Assembly (NCBI RefSeq): GCF_039645985.1
Contig: NZ_CP147919.1
Span: forward strand, 186,001 to 250,000
Direction of reading: 5' to 3'
DNA length: 64,000 bases
DNA from: Sulfurimonas sp. HSL3-7
GTDB lineage: Bacteria > Campylobacterota > Campylobacteria > Campylobacterales > Sulfurimonadaceae
Below are positions 42,000 through 51,073 of the stretch, in pieces. The notes beneath the pieces are model-generated. The model made no database searches. It was not told where the DNA came from and saw only the letters and a program-made list of their open reading frames with translations. The translations under genes and the position numbers were made by a program. Every line of letters begins with the position of its first letter. The stretch's first letter is position 1.

Positions 42000-44900
42000 T
42001 TAAATTGCGATCGCCATCAGCTGATTGACGGTGATCACTACCTCTTTCACATTTTTATTTTGATCATCTATGAGCTGCTTGATCTGAGCAATTGTTTTAT
42101 CAAAGAGCTCTCTGTCACTGTTAAGGTAGTTCTCAAAGGCATCCAACGGTGCTTCGTTGACCCGCTGGAAGGAGAGGACCTTTTCCGTAAAGTGGACCAC
42201 GATAAATTCGATGTAGAAGAGCATCTGACGTTTCAGGGCAAGATCGTTCTGATCGTTGATCTTAAGCTCGTCGAGGATCCTGATCAGTTCCATGATCTCA
42301 AAGTTGCGGATGATGAGATAGAAGAGGGTCGCGATATTGTCGAAGGTGTTGTCCTTATGCTCTTTGATCATAATAGCGGCCACGGCAAAACGCAGATAGT
42401 CGAGGATATCAAAGAAACGGTTAAACGCTGTATTTCCGGGTATAAGCTCTATCGGCGGTTTCTCTTTTTCAATCGTGTCCAAAAGCTCAAAGAGACGGCT
42501 TTTGTAATCAAGTATGTGGGCGGAATCGAGCATATCGGCATTGAGGTTTTTCAACATCCATCCGGTAGAAAAGTTAAGCGTTTTCTCGAGCCGGTCAAAG
42601 AGCTGGTACTGTGTCGGCAGCGCCATGACATAATCCTGTCTGAATATCTCATAGCGGATATCGTTGGCATTGAAAAGATTGTTGCTGATGAGATAGGATT
42701 TGATCTTGAGAAGAAAGCGCTCTTTTCCGAGACGGTTAAAGTCATGGACAAAGCTTGCTCCCTGGGCGTTGATCAGCATATCGGCAATAACGGTCGCAAT
42801 GATCTGGCGTCGTAGCGGATGGGCCTCTATCTCATTCTCGTAAACGCTTACAAATGATTTTGGAAAATATTTATAGAGGTAATCGACACTGCCCGGTTCA
42901 TCAATAAAGGTGTTCTCAAGAAGCAGACCTTTGACAAAGATTTTGGCGTAGGAGAGCAGAGAGGCGAGTACCGGCCGAACGATCTCTCCTTTTTTGGTCA
43001 ATATTTCGTGCATGTTTTCCGTTTTTGGAATGAAAAAGTCGCGCCGGCTAAAGGCTTCGATATTGGTGCTTAAAATATCGATCGCCATGTTGAAATCATC
43101 CATATAGAGGCGACTGAGTGTCTCATCGCGCGAGAGAGCCAGGGCTTGGCGGTAGTTGCTCCATAAGACCATATTGACGACTTGCTGTGTAAGTGACTTA
43201 AGGGTTTTCCGGCTCTCTTCTTCGCTTAGCAGCGCTTTCTCTTTAAGTGCATTGAGAAGGATCTTTAAGTTGACTTCGTGGTCTGAAGTGTCAACACCGG
43301 CGGCGTTGTCAATGCCGTCGATATTGATCTTGCCCCCGTTTAACGCGTACTCGATGCGTGCCCTTTGGGTGAAACCGAGGTTTCCGCCTTCACAGACGAC
43401 GCTGCAGCGCAGTTCGGAAGCGTCGACACGTACGGCTTCATTCTGTTTATCCCCAAGATCAAGATTGCTCTCTTCGGAGTGTTTGACATAGGTACCGACG
43501 CCTCCGTTGAAAAGAAGATCGACTTTCATGCATAAGAGTGCTTTTGCCAGTTCCTCCCCGCTCAATACGCTCTTTTTGGTTGCGAGCATCTTCTGGATCT
43601 CCGGCGTCAGCTCAATCGCTTTATGGCTGCGTAAAAAAACCCCGCCGCCTTTAGAGATGAGTGAACGGTCATAGGCACTCCAGGAGCCGTCTTTTGCATC
43701 AAAGAGACGCTGTCTCTCTTCATAGGCTGTTAGAGGGATGGGATTTGGGTCGATAAAGATCTCTTTATGGGAGATGGCGGCCAGAAGCTGAAAGCATTTT
43801 GACTCCTGCATGCCGTTGCCAAAGACATCACCGTTCATCGAGCCGATCCCCACGACGGTGATATTCTCTTTTCTGAAGTTGATCCCTTTTTCCAGAAAGA
43901 AGCGTTCTGTCGATTTAAGCGAACCCTTGGCCGTGATACCGAGTTCCTTGTGGCCGAAACCGTTTGAACCTCCGCTTGCAAAGGCATCGCCGAGCCAGAA
44001 GTTGCGCTCAATAGCGATGGCGTTGGCGACATCGCTCATCGCGGCGGTTCCTTTGTCTGCAGCAACAACAAAGTAAGGGTCTTCATCATCATAGGCGATG
44101 ATCTCTTTGTCCCGAACGACCTCCCCCTCTATGCGGTTGTCGACCAGATCTAGCAGATTATGAATGAAACTTGAGTAGACCTCTGTAAAAAACTCTTTTG
44201 AGATATCGCCTGGTTCGCGATGGATGACAAAACCGCCTTTGGCCCCATCGGGAATGATAATGGCATTCTTACCCTCTTGGGTGATCATCAGAGATTTGAT
44301 CTCGGTACGAAAATCTTCGTGCCGTTCACTCCAGCGCAATCCTCCCCGGGAGACGCTGGACATGCGAAGATGGACACCGGAGAAATCATTATGGGAGACA
44401 AAAGTTTCGATCTTGGGCTGCATTCCCTTGAGGTTTTGGGCAAAAGTCGCGGTATCGATCTTGAAGGCGATCGCTTCCCTGTTTAAAAAATAGTTGGTCC
44501 GCACCGTCGACTGGATCAGTGCGTAGGTGAGCTTTAAGATCTTGTCATCAGTAATATTGGGTACTTTCTTGATATTGTCTTCGATGAGCTCTTCGAGCTC
44601 GTTGAGTTTGTGTGTTCGGGAAGTGATCGTCGGGTCGAACTTTGCGGCAAAGTAGCGTAAAAAGAGTTTTGCCATCTCGGAGTGGATGGTGAGCGTGTGC
44701 ACGAAACTGCCGAGATTGATGGCGAGAACCGCCTGGTTCATGTAGTCGATTATTGCTTTTAGCAGGGAGAGCTGCCGAAGGTTGAGGTTCTGTTCACAGA
44801 CCAGTGAGAAGAGTTGCGAGAGCTGAAACCCTCTGCCCATAAGCGCCTGGGTGATGACCTCTTCGATGTTGTCTTTTGCCAGGGTGAGCTCTTCTATCTT

Positions 44901-45239
44901 GATGAGGTTAAGATTAAAGCGTTTGATATGCACCGTCTTTTTTTTATGCTCAAAACTGAAGGGGATCTCATCAATAATATTGAAACCGAAATCGTGAAGG
45001 ATCGGCATGACCAATGAAAGCATCAGCGCTTGTTTCGAGTAGATGCGGATTGCTGCATTTTCACCTTTTATAAGCACTTGCACAACGATCTTTTTGTCTT
45101 GTATCTGCGAGAAAAGATCTTCGGATATATTGATATCGTCCGGTGTCAGCAGTTGTGAACAGATGGCGTTCATTGTCTCTTTGTGAGGCATTTGAATCCT
45201 TTGAAAATGGTTCGAAAATCGGAGTGTGTTATCGCTCAT
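42000..45239 (-). CDS. Large NAD-specific glutamate dehydrogenase
   Basis: 1079 residues, the size of the NAD-GDH form seen in Campylobacterota (intermediate between the 50-kDa and 180-kDa classes). The catalytic region holds RGGLRWSERHEDFRTEI, QEGKNAIIIPDGAKGGFVI (catalytic Lys), PYFVVAADKGTA and VVGIGSMNGDVFGNG for NAD binding. C-terminal ~350 residues are a helical domain. Oxidatively deaminates Glu to 2-oxoglutarate, usually for amino-acid catabolism. The sensor gene upstream is separated by only 15 bases. Confidence 0.9.
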   Translation of the reverse strand: MSDNTLRFSNHFQRIQMPHKETMNAICSQLLTPDDINISEDLFSQIQDKKIVVQVLIKGENAAIRIYSKQALMLSLVMPILHDFGFNIIDEIPFSFEHKKKTVHIKRFNLNLIKIEELTLAKDNIEEVITQALMGRGFQLSQLFSLVCEQNLNLRQLSLLKAIIDYMNQAVLAINLGSFVHTLTIHSEMAKLFLRYFAAKFDPTITSRTHKLNELEELIEDNIKKVPNITDDKILKLTYALIQSTVRTNYFLNREAIAFKIDTATFAQNLKGMQPKIETFVSHNDFSGVHLRMSSVSRGGLRWSERHEDFRTEIKSLMITQEGKNAIIIPDGAKGGFVIHREPGDISKEFFTEVYSSFIHNLLDLVDNRIEGEVVRDKEIIAYDDEDPYFVVAADKGTAAMSDVANAIAIERNFWLGDAFASGGSNGFGHKELGITAKGSLKSTERFFLEKGINFRKENITVVGIGSMNGDVFGNGMQESKCFQLLAAISHKEIFIDPNPIPLTAYEERQRLFDAKDGSWSAYDRSLISKGGGVFLRSHKAIELTPEIQKMLATKKSVLSGEELAKALLCMKVDLLFNGGVGTYVKHSEESNLDLGDKQNEAVRVDASELRCSVVCEGGNLGFTQRARIEYALNGGKINIDGIDNAAGVDTSDHEVNLKILLNALKEKALLSEEESRKTLKSLTQQVVNMVLWSNYRQALALSRDETLSRLYMDDFNMAIDILSTNIEAFSRRDFFIPKTENMHEILTKKGEIVRPVLASLLSYAKIFVKGLLLENTFIDEPGSVDYLYKYFPKSFVSVYENEIEAHPLRRQIIATVIADMLINAQGASFVHDFNRLGKERFLLKIKSYLISNNLFNANDIRYEIFRQDYVMALPTQYQLFDRLEKTLNFSTGWMLKNLNADMLDSAHILDYKSRLFELLDTIEKEKPPIELIPGNTAFNRFFDILDYLRFAVAAIMIKEHKDNTFDNIATLFYLIIRNFEIMELIRILDELKINDQNDLALKRQMLFYIEFIVVHFTEKVLSFQRVNEAPLDAFENYLNSDRELFDKTIAQIKQLIDDQNKNVKEVVITVNQLMAIAI

Positions 45240-45254
45240 TGTAGCATAGCTAGA

Positions 45255-47354
45255 CTACAAAATGATCTCCTTTGCGACGACACTTGACTGCGGCTTGTCG
45301 AAATAGTACCCCTGCCCATAGGTTATCCCGATCTCCCTGAGCTTCAGCGCGGTCTCTTTCGTCTCTACGAACTCGGCAGTGGTCTCAACGCCAAGGGCTT
45401 CTGCATAGCGCACGATGGTCTGAACCGTCAGCAGATACTTTTCATTGGTCTCAATCCTGGAGATCAGGGAGCCGTCGATCTTGAGTGTATCGACTGAGAG
45501 TTTGGCAAGATGTGAGAAGTTGGAGTAGCCTGTTCCGAAATCATCGATGGCGATACGGCATCCGTAGCTTTTTAAAAGGGTGATGAAATGTTTGACGACA
45601 TCGATATTGGTCAGGTTCTCACTCTCAAGCAGCTCTATTTCCAGGCGCTTCGCACTTTGGGGGTTGTTTTTAAGCAGCTCTTCAAGAATCTGCATCAATC
45701 CTCTGTCGAGGAGGTCGCGCATGGAGAGGTTGATGGAGAAGCGGTAGGGCTCCGATTCAAAGGTCTCAAAAACGCGCTCGATCATCATTTTTGTCAATTC
45801 ACGATAGAGAGGTGTCTGTGCGGCAAGCGCCAAAAAACGATCCGGTACAATGATCTCGCCCTCTTCGCTTACCTGCCGTATAAGAGCTTCGTATTTGACG
45901 ATCTTGCCGCTTTTGAGATCGATGATGGGTTGGAAATAGGGGATGATCCGATGGTCATCTATGGCAGATGAGAGAGATTTGAGGATGTTGATATTCTTTT
46001 GGATCTGCTCTTTTAGCCCAAGTTCTTCGGAGAAGGTGACGATCGCCTCCAGGGAACTTTTTTTATGATGTTTTAATACCATATCGGCATTTTCGAGCAG
46101 GGGTTCCTGGGTGTTGATCGCAATATTGACCGTAATATTGACCTCGATATCATCTTTGATAAAGAGATAGTATTTGATACTGTGCGCCAGTGCTTCGGCA
46201 AAACTGTACGCCGCTTTTTGAGGGAGGTTTTCGAACAATATACCAAAGTCATCACCGCCCAGACGATAGTAGCTTGGATTAAAAGGTTCAAATATCGGGA
46301 GCTTGATGAGCTGCGAGACCTCTTTGAGAATATAGTCGCCGATATTGGAACCATAGATATCGTTAACATGTTTAAAGTCATTGATATTGACAAGCAGAAG
46401 TGTCGGATCGGCATAGGTTTTCAAGGCCAGGGTCTGATTGAAGCTGTTTCTGTTCAAAAGGCCGGTCAGGATATCAAAGTTAGCGACATACTCCAGCTCT
46501 TTCTGCAGGATTTTAAGGTTTCTGTTCTCACGCTGTGAACGCAGCAGGAGATTGACGATGATAATCAGTGCCGTGATAATGAGCACTAGGAGAAGCATAG
46601 CAAATCTATCGATCATGATAAAGTCATTCTTGGCGACCTGATTAAAGCTGTTCTGCAGGTTTGAAAGCATGGTCGTCAGTCCTTTATCCTGCAGTTTTGT
46701 GATGATGACGATAAAGTCGGGGAAATTTTTCTGGATGTACCTGATGTGGAGTGTCAGGGTCTTTATAAAAGCTTTCTGTTCATCATTCGTTGTTTCAAAA
46801 TTTTTAATATTTTGCAGATGCGGTCCGATCGATTTGAGATGCATCTCTTCAAGTAGAAGGCGCATATTTGAGAGTTCTGAGATGATAGCATGGATATCAT
46901 TGTGAATGGTGGCGTCAGGCGGAAAGATGTGATGCGAACGGTTAGCGTAGTTGATTAGAAAGACAAAAGAGTTTTTGATGCCGGCGTTAAGCATTAAATA
47001 GTGTTCAACGGCACTGTTGTATTCCGCTATATCACTTCCCAGATCAATCAGGGAATAATCGAGACTGAGATATTGCTCTTTGCTAAAGAGCGGCGCATTA
47101 TAGAGATCGGCATAGGCCTCATTAAGATTACGGGCCCCCTGCGAGATATCATCTTGGTTGTTGTAGCCGTAAAGCGCACTTTTTAAAATATCGTATGAAA
47201 GTGCATCATAGTCACTTTGCAAGGTATGAAAGGCATTGATGACAGTTTTGTACTGCTGGGAGTATTCGCGTTGGTGTACGTAATAATATACCGTTAAAAA
47301 AACGGAGACCAATCCCATAAGAAAAGCAAGGGAAATTTTGAGATTAGATCTCAT
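45255..47354 (-). CDS. DAHL-GGDEF-EAL membrane c-di-GMP protein
   Basis: 699 residues. An N-terminal helix (about 7-25) and a second at about 248-270 enclose a helical periplasmic DAHL-type sensor region. GGDEF follows with the signature YRLGGDDF at about 361-368 (GGDDF, active-site variant), then an EAL domain with complete KYEALIR (about 486), IDDFGTGYSNFSHL and KIDGSLISRI. VETTAEFVET replaces the usual AEGVE. The GGDEF half may be a GTP-binding regulator and the EAL half a phosphodiesterase; this is inference. The start overlaps the peroxidase gene stop. Confidence 0.85.
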   Translation of the reverse strand: MRSNLKISLAFLMGLVSVFLTVYYYVHQREYSQQYKTVINAFHTLQSDYDALSYDILKSALYGYNNQDDISQGARNLNEAYADLYNAPLFSKEQYLSLDYSLIDLGSDIAEYNSAVEHYLMLNAGIKNSFVFLINYANRSHHIFPPDATIHNDIHAIISELSNMRLLLEEMHLKSIGPHLQNIKNFETTNDEQKAFIKTLTLHIRYIQKNFPDFIVIITKLQDKGLTTMLSNLQNSFNQVAKNDFIMIDRFAMLLLVLIITALIIIVNLLLRSQRENRNLKILQKELEYVANFDILTGLLNRNSFNQTLALKTYADPTLLLVNINDFKHVNDIYGSNIGDYILKEVSQLIKLPIFEPFNPSYYRLGGDDFGILFENLPQKAAYSFAEALAHSIKYYLFIKDDIEVNITVNIAINTQEPLLENADMVLKHHKKSSLEAIVTFSEELGLKEQIQKNINILKSLSSAIDDHRIIPYFQPIIDLKSGKIVKYEALIRQVSEEGEIIVPDRFLALAAQTPLYRELTKMMIERVFETFESEPYRFSINLSMRDLLDRGLMQILEELLKNNPQSAKRLEIELLESENLTNIDVVKHFITLLKSYGCRIAIDDFGTGYSNFSHLAKLSVDTLKIDGSLISRIETNEKYLLTVQTIVRYAEALGVETTAEFVETKETALKLREIGITYGQGYYFDKPQSSVVAKEIIL

Positions 47355-48292
47355 TTAAGATCCAATATGGCAGGTCTTTCACCCTCTAAGGTTTTTAAAA
47401 AAGCGACAAGGAGAGCGATGTCCTGTTTTGAGAGCGTAATACCTAGATTGTAGTGTGCCATCATCTCGATTGCTTCTTCAAGTGTTGTTGCATTGGCGTC
47501 ATGAAAAAAAGGGGCTGTCAGGGTGATGTTTCGAAGCGTCGGCACTTTGAAGACATTTTTATGGATCTCTTTTTTGGTAAAAGCATAACGGTCCTGATAT
47601 TTTTTGTCATAGGGGTAGTCGATAAAAAGCCCCATTTTCTGAAAGGCGTTTGAGCCGATATTGATCCCGTTGTGACAGGTGACACAGCCAAGCGATTTGA
47701 ATTTTTCATAGCCTTTTTCCTCGTCGGGGCTGAGCTTTATTTCGCCTCTTAGATAACGGTCGAAACGGCTGTTGGGTGTGGTCAGCGCTTTTTCGAACTC
47801 GACGATGGCATCCGTAACATTTTCAACGGTGATAGGCGTAGCGCCATAGATCTTTTTGAACAGATCTTGATAGGTCCGGTTTTCATTTAGACGCGTTTCG
47901 ATCTCTTCGGGTGTCATATTCATCTCAGCATGGTTGAAAAGCGGACCGTTCAGCTGCTCTTTCAGGTCTTTTGCCCTGCCGTTCCAAAATTGTTTGAAAT
48001 TGTAGCGGCTGTTGTAAATAGGGGGTGACTGGATGTCCCCTTTGCGCCCATGGACGCCAAGGGAAACAGGATTCGGATCGGCACTTCCGTAATCAAAACT
48101 GTGGCAGCTGTGGCAAGAGACATTTTTATCAGAGGAGAGGATGGGATCGAGATAAAGCATCCGGCCGAGTTTGGCTTTGGCGATATCGACATCCTCAAGA
48201 TGCGTCGGCAAAGGGGCGATCGGCTCAAGGGCAAAAAGAACCGGTGCTGAAAAGAAAAGAAGTAAGAGTCTCTTTATCATAGATATTATCAT
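47351..48292 (-). CDS. Di-haem cytochrome c peroxidase-like protein
   Basis: 313 residues. The signal peptide MIISMIKRLLLLFFSAPVLFA is followed by two haem sites: CHSCH (about 60-64, peroxidatic side) and CVTCH (about 203-207, electron-transfer haem). GVHGRKGDIQSPPIYNSRYN and FKVPTLRNITLTAPFFHDANATTLEEAIEMM are CcpA/MauG family motifs. It reduces periplasmic H2O2 with electrons from cytochrome c, though MauG-like oxidase function cannot be excluded. It overlaps the sensor gene by four bases; they may be co-expressed. Confidence 0.9.
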   Translation of the reverse strand: MIISMIKRLLLLFFSAPVLFALEPIAPLPTHLEDVDIAKAKLGRMLYLDPILSSDKNVSCHSCHSFDYGSADPNPVSLGVHGRKGDIQSPPIYNSRYNFKQFWNGRAKDLKEQLNGPLFNHAEMNMTPEEIETRLNENRTYQDLFKKIYGATPITVENVTDAIVEFEKALTTPNSRFDRYLRGEIKLSPDEEKGYEKFKSLGCVTCHNGINIGSNAFQKMGLFIDYPYDKKYQDRYAFTKKEIHKNVFKVPTLRNITLTAPFFHDANATTLEEAIEMMAHYNLGITLSKQDIALLVAFLKTLEGERPAILDLK

Positions 48293-48315
48293 ATCACTAA
48301 AAAGATTAAGCAGTA

Positions 48316-48969
48316 TTACAGATTTTTAGATAGGTGCCAGAATTTTCGGAGTCCGGCTTTAGCTTTGCTGTCAACCTCATAGGAGATGTAGGTGAGATAT
48401 GTCTGAATATCTTTGGGTGCAATGCCGGTTCGCATGGACGCTTCATGAAGCAGATATTGCGGGATTTTTCGCCGGTCTCTTTTAAAGGCTTTAGAAAGTT
48501 TTTTGATCTCCTGTTGATGTCCGTGATGGCAGAGAAGTGCAAAGACAAAGGGGAGCTTATATTTCTCATGCCACACTTTTGCCAGGTCGATCGTGCTGCC
48601 GTCGCCTTGGAGATAATGGCGCAGTGCCTTATCACCGATCAGGACCTCGCCGTTGAGACCGAGAACTTTTGCCAATATGTTTGATGTGGCACTTTCCTGG
48701 TCTGCCATATAGGTGTCAGAAGGTATCAAGAGTACGCTCAAGACCTCTTTTTTGGCGATAATACCGAGGTCGACAAAACGTTCGTGTCTGGCCTTTATGC
48801 TTGAGATAAAGGCGGCATCGACACGGCGCGCTGCATAATCGGCATTGATCTTGGACGGCACCCCTTTTTTATAGTTGAAACTTTTATATGTGCGGGAAGA
48901 ACGCCCATACCGCTTCATAAAGAGATGAAAAGGAAGCAGGTTCAAATACTGGATCTTGCCAAAGAGCAT
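48316..48969 (-). CDS. mqnA: Chorismate dehydratase MqnA (futalosine menaquinone pathway)
   Basis: 217 residues, periplasmic-binding-protein-like MqnA/MqnD fold. The N-terminus (FGKIQYLNLLPFHLFMKR) and VPSKINADYAARRVDAAFISSI match MqnA of Campylobacterota, which converts chorismate to 3-enolpyruvylbenzoate; the family has no single catalytic motif to check. It is slightly shorter than many homologues. A TATAAT (48997-48992 on the minus strand) and AGGGAG precede the start. Its 3' end lies 24 bases from the peroxidase gene. Confidence 0.8.
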   Translation of the reverse strand: MLFGKIQYLNLLPFHLFMKRYGRSSRTYKSFNYKKGVPSKINADYAARRVDAAFISSIKARHERFVDLGIIAKKEVLSVLLIPSDTYMADQESATSNILAKVLGLNGEVLIGDKALRHYLQGDGSTIDLAKVWHEKYKLPFVFALLCHHGHQQEIKKLSKAFKRDRRKIPQYLLHEASMRTGIAPKDIQTYLTYISYEVDSKAKAGLRKFWHLSKNL

Positions 48970-49140
48970 AAAACTCCCTTTTTTTGTCGCAATTATAACG
49001 CATTGAAGGTTTAGCTTTCGCGAAAACGATGCTGGTTTCTTGTAAATGGATCGTTTTGCGACTCAGGTTGCTTTTTCGATAGGTTAAGCAGTGTTCCTGT
49101 CTTATACGAACTCACCAACTCATGGTGCTGTTTACAAATA

Positions 49141-49149
49141 TGCTATAAT
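49141..49149 (+). promoter_or_regulatory. Extended -10 promoter of moaD-moaE-moeA
   Basis: TGCTATAAT, identical to the ilvD promoter core including the following CGCG. The leader from about 49156 to the ATG is 40 bases and contains one hairpin. Confidence 0.65.
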
Positions 49150-49161
49150 CGCGATAATAAT

Positions 49162-49183
49162 AAAGAGGGGGAATACCCTCTTT
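49162..49183 (+). promoter_or_regulatory. Leader hairpin before moaD
   Basis: AAAGAGGG, loop GGAATA, CCCTCTTT, followed by one more T, just ahead of the AAGGAT ribosome site. It resembles a terminator or attenuator placed between promoter and gene, but the T run is short. It is far too small for the known Moco riboswitch class. Confidence 0.5.
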
Positions 49184-49195
49184 TAAGGATAGAAA

Positions 49196-49417
49196 ATGGT
49201 ACGTGTAGAATTTTTGGGGCCGATACAAAAAGAGGCTTTAGAGCTTGAAGCGGCAACGCTTCGGGATGTAGCCGCAGCTCTTCAGAGTGATGCCGAGGTC
49301 AAGGATTGGCTTGACACCTGTGCGGTGGCAGTCAATGACACCTTGGTCAAGAGTCTTGATACTGTGTTGAAGTCCGGTGACAAAGTCTCGCTTCTGCCCC
49401 CGGTCTGCGGGGGCTGA
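49196..49417 (+). CDS. moaD: Molybdopterin synthase sulfur carrier subunit MoaD
   Basis: 73 residues, ubiquitin-like beta-grasp fold. MVRVEFLGPIQKEALELEAAT start, AVNDTLVKSLDTVLKSGDKVSLLPPVCGG end. The C-terminal Gly-Gly is the site adenylated and thiocarboxylated before sulfur transfer to precursor Z. First gene of a three-gene molybdenum-cofactor operon; moaE begins one base after the stop. Confidence 0.93.
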   Translation: MVRVEFLGPIQKEALELEAATLRDVAAALQSDAEVKDWLDTCAVAVNDTLVKSLDTVLKSGDKVSLLPPVCGG

Positions 49418-49418
49418 G

Positions 49419-49865
49419 ATGCTTGAACTTTACGATGGTCCGGTCCCGGTCGAAGAGATCCTGGTGCGTTGGTACCGTGAAGAAGCGGGCAGCAACTACG
49501 GTGCTTTTATCCCTTTTATCGGAACGATCCGTGACGAAGAGGGTATTTCGGGCTTGAGTTTCGATATTTACGAGCCGATACTGGAGTCATGGTTTGATGC
49601 ATGGCAGCAGAGGGCGAAAGAGGCGGGTGCGATCCTGAAGATGGCCCATTCCAAAGGGGATGTTCCCCTGCACACCTCTTCGTATGTTGCGGCGGTCTTC
49701 TCGCCGAAACGCAAGGTCGCACTGAAGATGATTAATGACTTTGTCGAGGATTTCAAGGCAAGCGCCCCGATCTGGAAGTATGACCTCAAAGAGGGAAAAC
49801 GCGTCTATGCCCGTGATCGTTCAACGCCGATCAGCGGCAGCGGCCTCCTTGGGGAAGAGGCGTGA
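49419..49865 (+). CDS. moaE: Molybdopterin synthase catalytic subunit MoaE
   Basis: 148 residues from ATG 49419, which follows the moaD stop by one base. Motifs: NYGAFIPFIGTIRDEE, RAKEAGAILKMAHSKGDVPL (His-x-x-Gly-x-x-x-x region that binds precursor Z), SSYVAAVFSPKRKVAL, and WKYDLKEGKRVYA, containing the catalytic lysines. Forms the heterotetramer with MoaD. The stop overlaps the moeA start. Confidence 0.92.
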   Translation: MLELYDGPVPVEEILVRWYREEAGSNYGAFIPFIGTIRDEEGISGLSFDIYEPILESWFDAWQQRAKEAGAILKMAHSKGDVPLHTSSYVAAVFSPKRKVALKMINDFVEDFKASAPIWKYDLKEGKRVYARDRSTPISGSGLLGEEA

Positions 49866-51073
49866 GTTTTCTTGCCTACGAGGCGTCGGTAGAACGCCTT
49901 AACGCTCTGGATACGGGTGCGGTCCGCAGTGAGAAGGTCTTTTTAAATGCTTCTCTCGGACGCTATCTGGCAGAAGATCTGGTCGCTTTTGAGAATTCAC
50001 CGACACAGCCGACATCTGCGATGGACGGTTATGCGGTGCTCCACAGCGATCTCGCTTCGGGCCGCATCAAGATTCTTGGCGACAACCCTGCCGGCAGTGA
50101 TGAGACAAGGGAAGTCACAAGCGGATACTGCATCAAAACCTTTACCGGGTCGGTGATGCCGCGTGGTGCCGATACTCTTATCCCGATCGAGAATGTGACA
50201 GTGGAAGGTGATACGATTATTGTCAATAAAGAGGTTTCCTGTGGATTCAGTGTCCGTCCGATCGGCGAGAGTTATGCCAAAGACGATGTGCTGATCAACA
50301 AAGGGACCAAGATCGGTTTTGCGGAGATCGGCGTGATGGCGGGCCTCAATACGGCCGTAGTTCCGGTGGTTTTGAAACCGCGTGTTGCGGTGCTGTCGAC
50401 AGGCAGTGAGATCCTCGAGATCGGAGAACCGCAGCAAAACGCCGCGCAGATAAGAAGTTCAAACCATCACACGATCGCGGCGATTGCCAATATGGCCGGC
50501 GGTGAGGCGATGCAGATGGGGGTTGTCAAAGACGACCGTGCTTCGATCACTGCGGCTTTTGAAAACGCCCTCTCTTCGGCTGACATCGTGGTCAGTACCG
50601 GAGGCGTGAGTGTCGGCGACTATGATTTCGTCAAAGATATTATCCCCGCATTGGGGGCCGAAGTGGTTTTCAAAGGAGTGAACATCAAACCGGGGCAGCA
50701 CGTCATGGTCGCCCAAAAAGGGGAGAAGCTCATCATTGGACTCCCTGGGTTTGCTTACTCGTCAACGGTGACTTTTTTATTGTACGTCGTCCCGTTGATC
50801 AAGAAGTTTCTGGGTAGCGAAAAAGTGTTCGAAGTAGTCGAAGCGACGCTGGCAGAACCGTTCAACAAACGCTCCAAGAAAAGCGAGTTTACCGCCTGCA
50901 ACCTCCGTTTCGAAAATGGGCGTTACGTCGTCGATTTTGAAGGGAAAAAATCGGGAACGTCCGCGATTTTGACCAATATGCTCGGCAGTTCCGCACTGAT
51001 CCACAGCAAGGAAAATGACGGAGCTAAAGAGGCTGGCGAGACGGTTAAGGTTATAAAACTCGATCGTTTCTAG
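49862..51073 (+). CDS. moeA: Molybdopterin molybdenumtransferase MoeA
   Basis: 403 residues from GTG 49862, overlapping the moaE stop (GTGA). MoeA inserts molybdate into adenylated molybdopterin. Motifs: QPTSAMDGYAVLHSDL (about 43-58), TGSVMPRGADTLIPIENV, STGSEIL, RSSNHHTIAAIAN, STGGVSVGDYDFVKDI and GLPGFAYSS. Its last base lies inside a CTAG shared with the stop codon of the convergent diguanylate cyclase gene. Confidence 0.95.
   Translation: MSFLAYEASVERLNALDTGAVRSEKVFLNASLGRYLAEDLVAFENSPTQPTSAMDGYAVLHSDLASGRIKILGDNPAGSDETREVTSGYCIKTFTGSVMPRGADTLIPIENVTVEGDTIIVNKEVSCGFSVRPIGESYAKDDVLINKGTKIGFAEIGVMAGLNTAVVPVVLKPRVAVLSTGSEILEIGEPQQNAAQIRSSNHHTIAAIANMAGGEAMQMGVVKDDRASITAAFENALSSADIVVSTGGVSVGDYDFVKDIIPALGAEVVFKGVNIKPGQHVMVAQKGEKLIIGLPGFAYSSTVTFLLYVVPLIKKFLGSEKVFEVVEATLAEPFNKRSKKSEFTACNLRFENGRYVVDFEGKKSGTSAILTNMLGSSALIHSKENDGAKEAGETVKVIKLDRF

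Noticed and set aside
49141-49195. Molybdenum cofactor riboswitch
   Set aside because: The leader is only about 40 bases with one simple hairpin, far too small for the known class.
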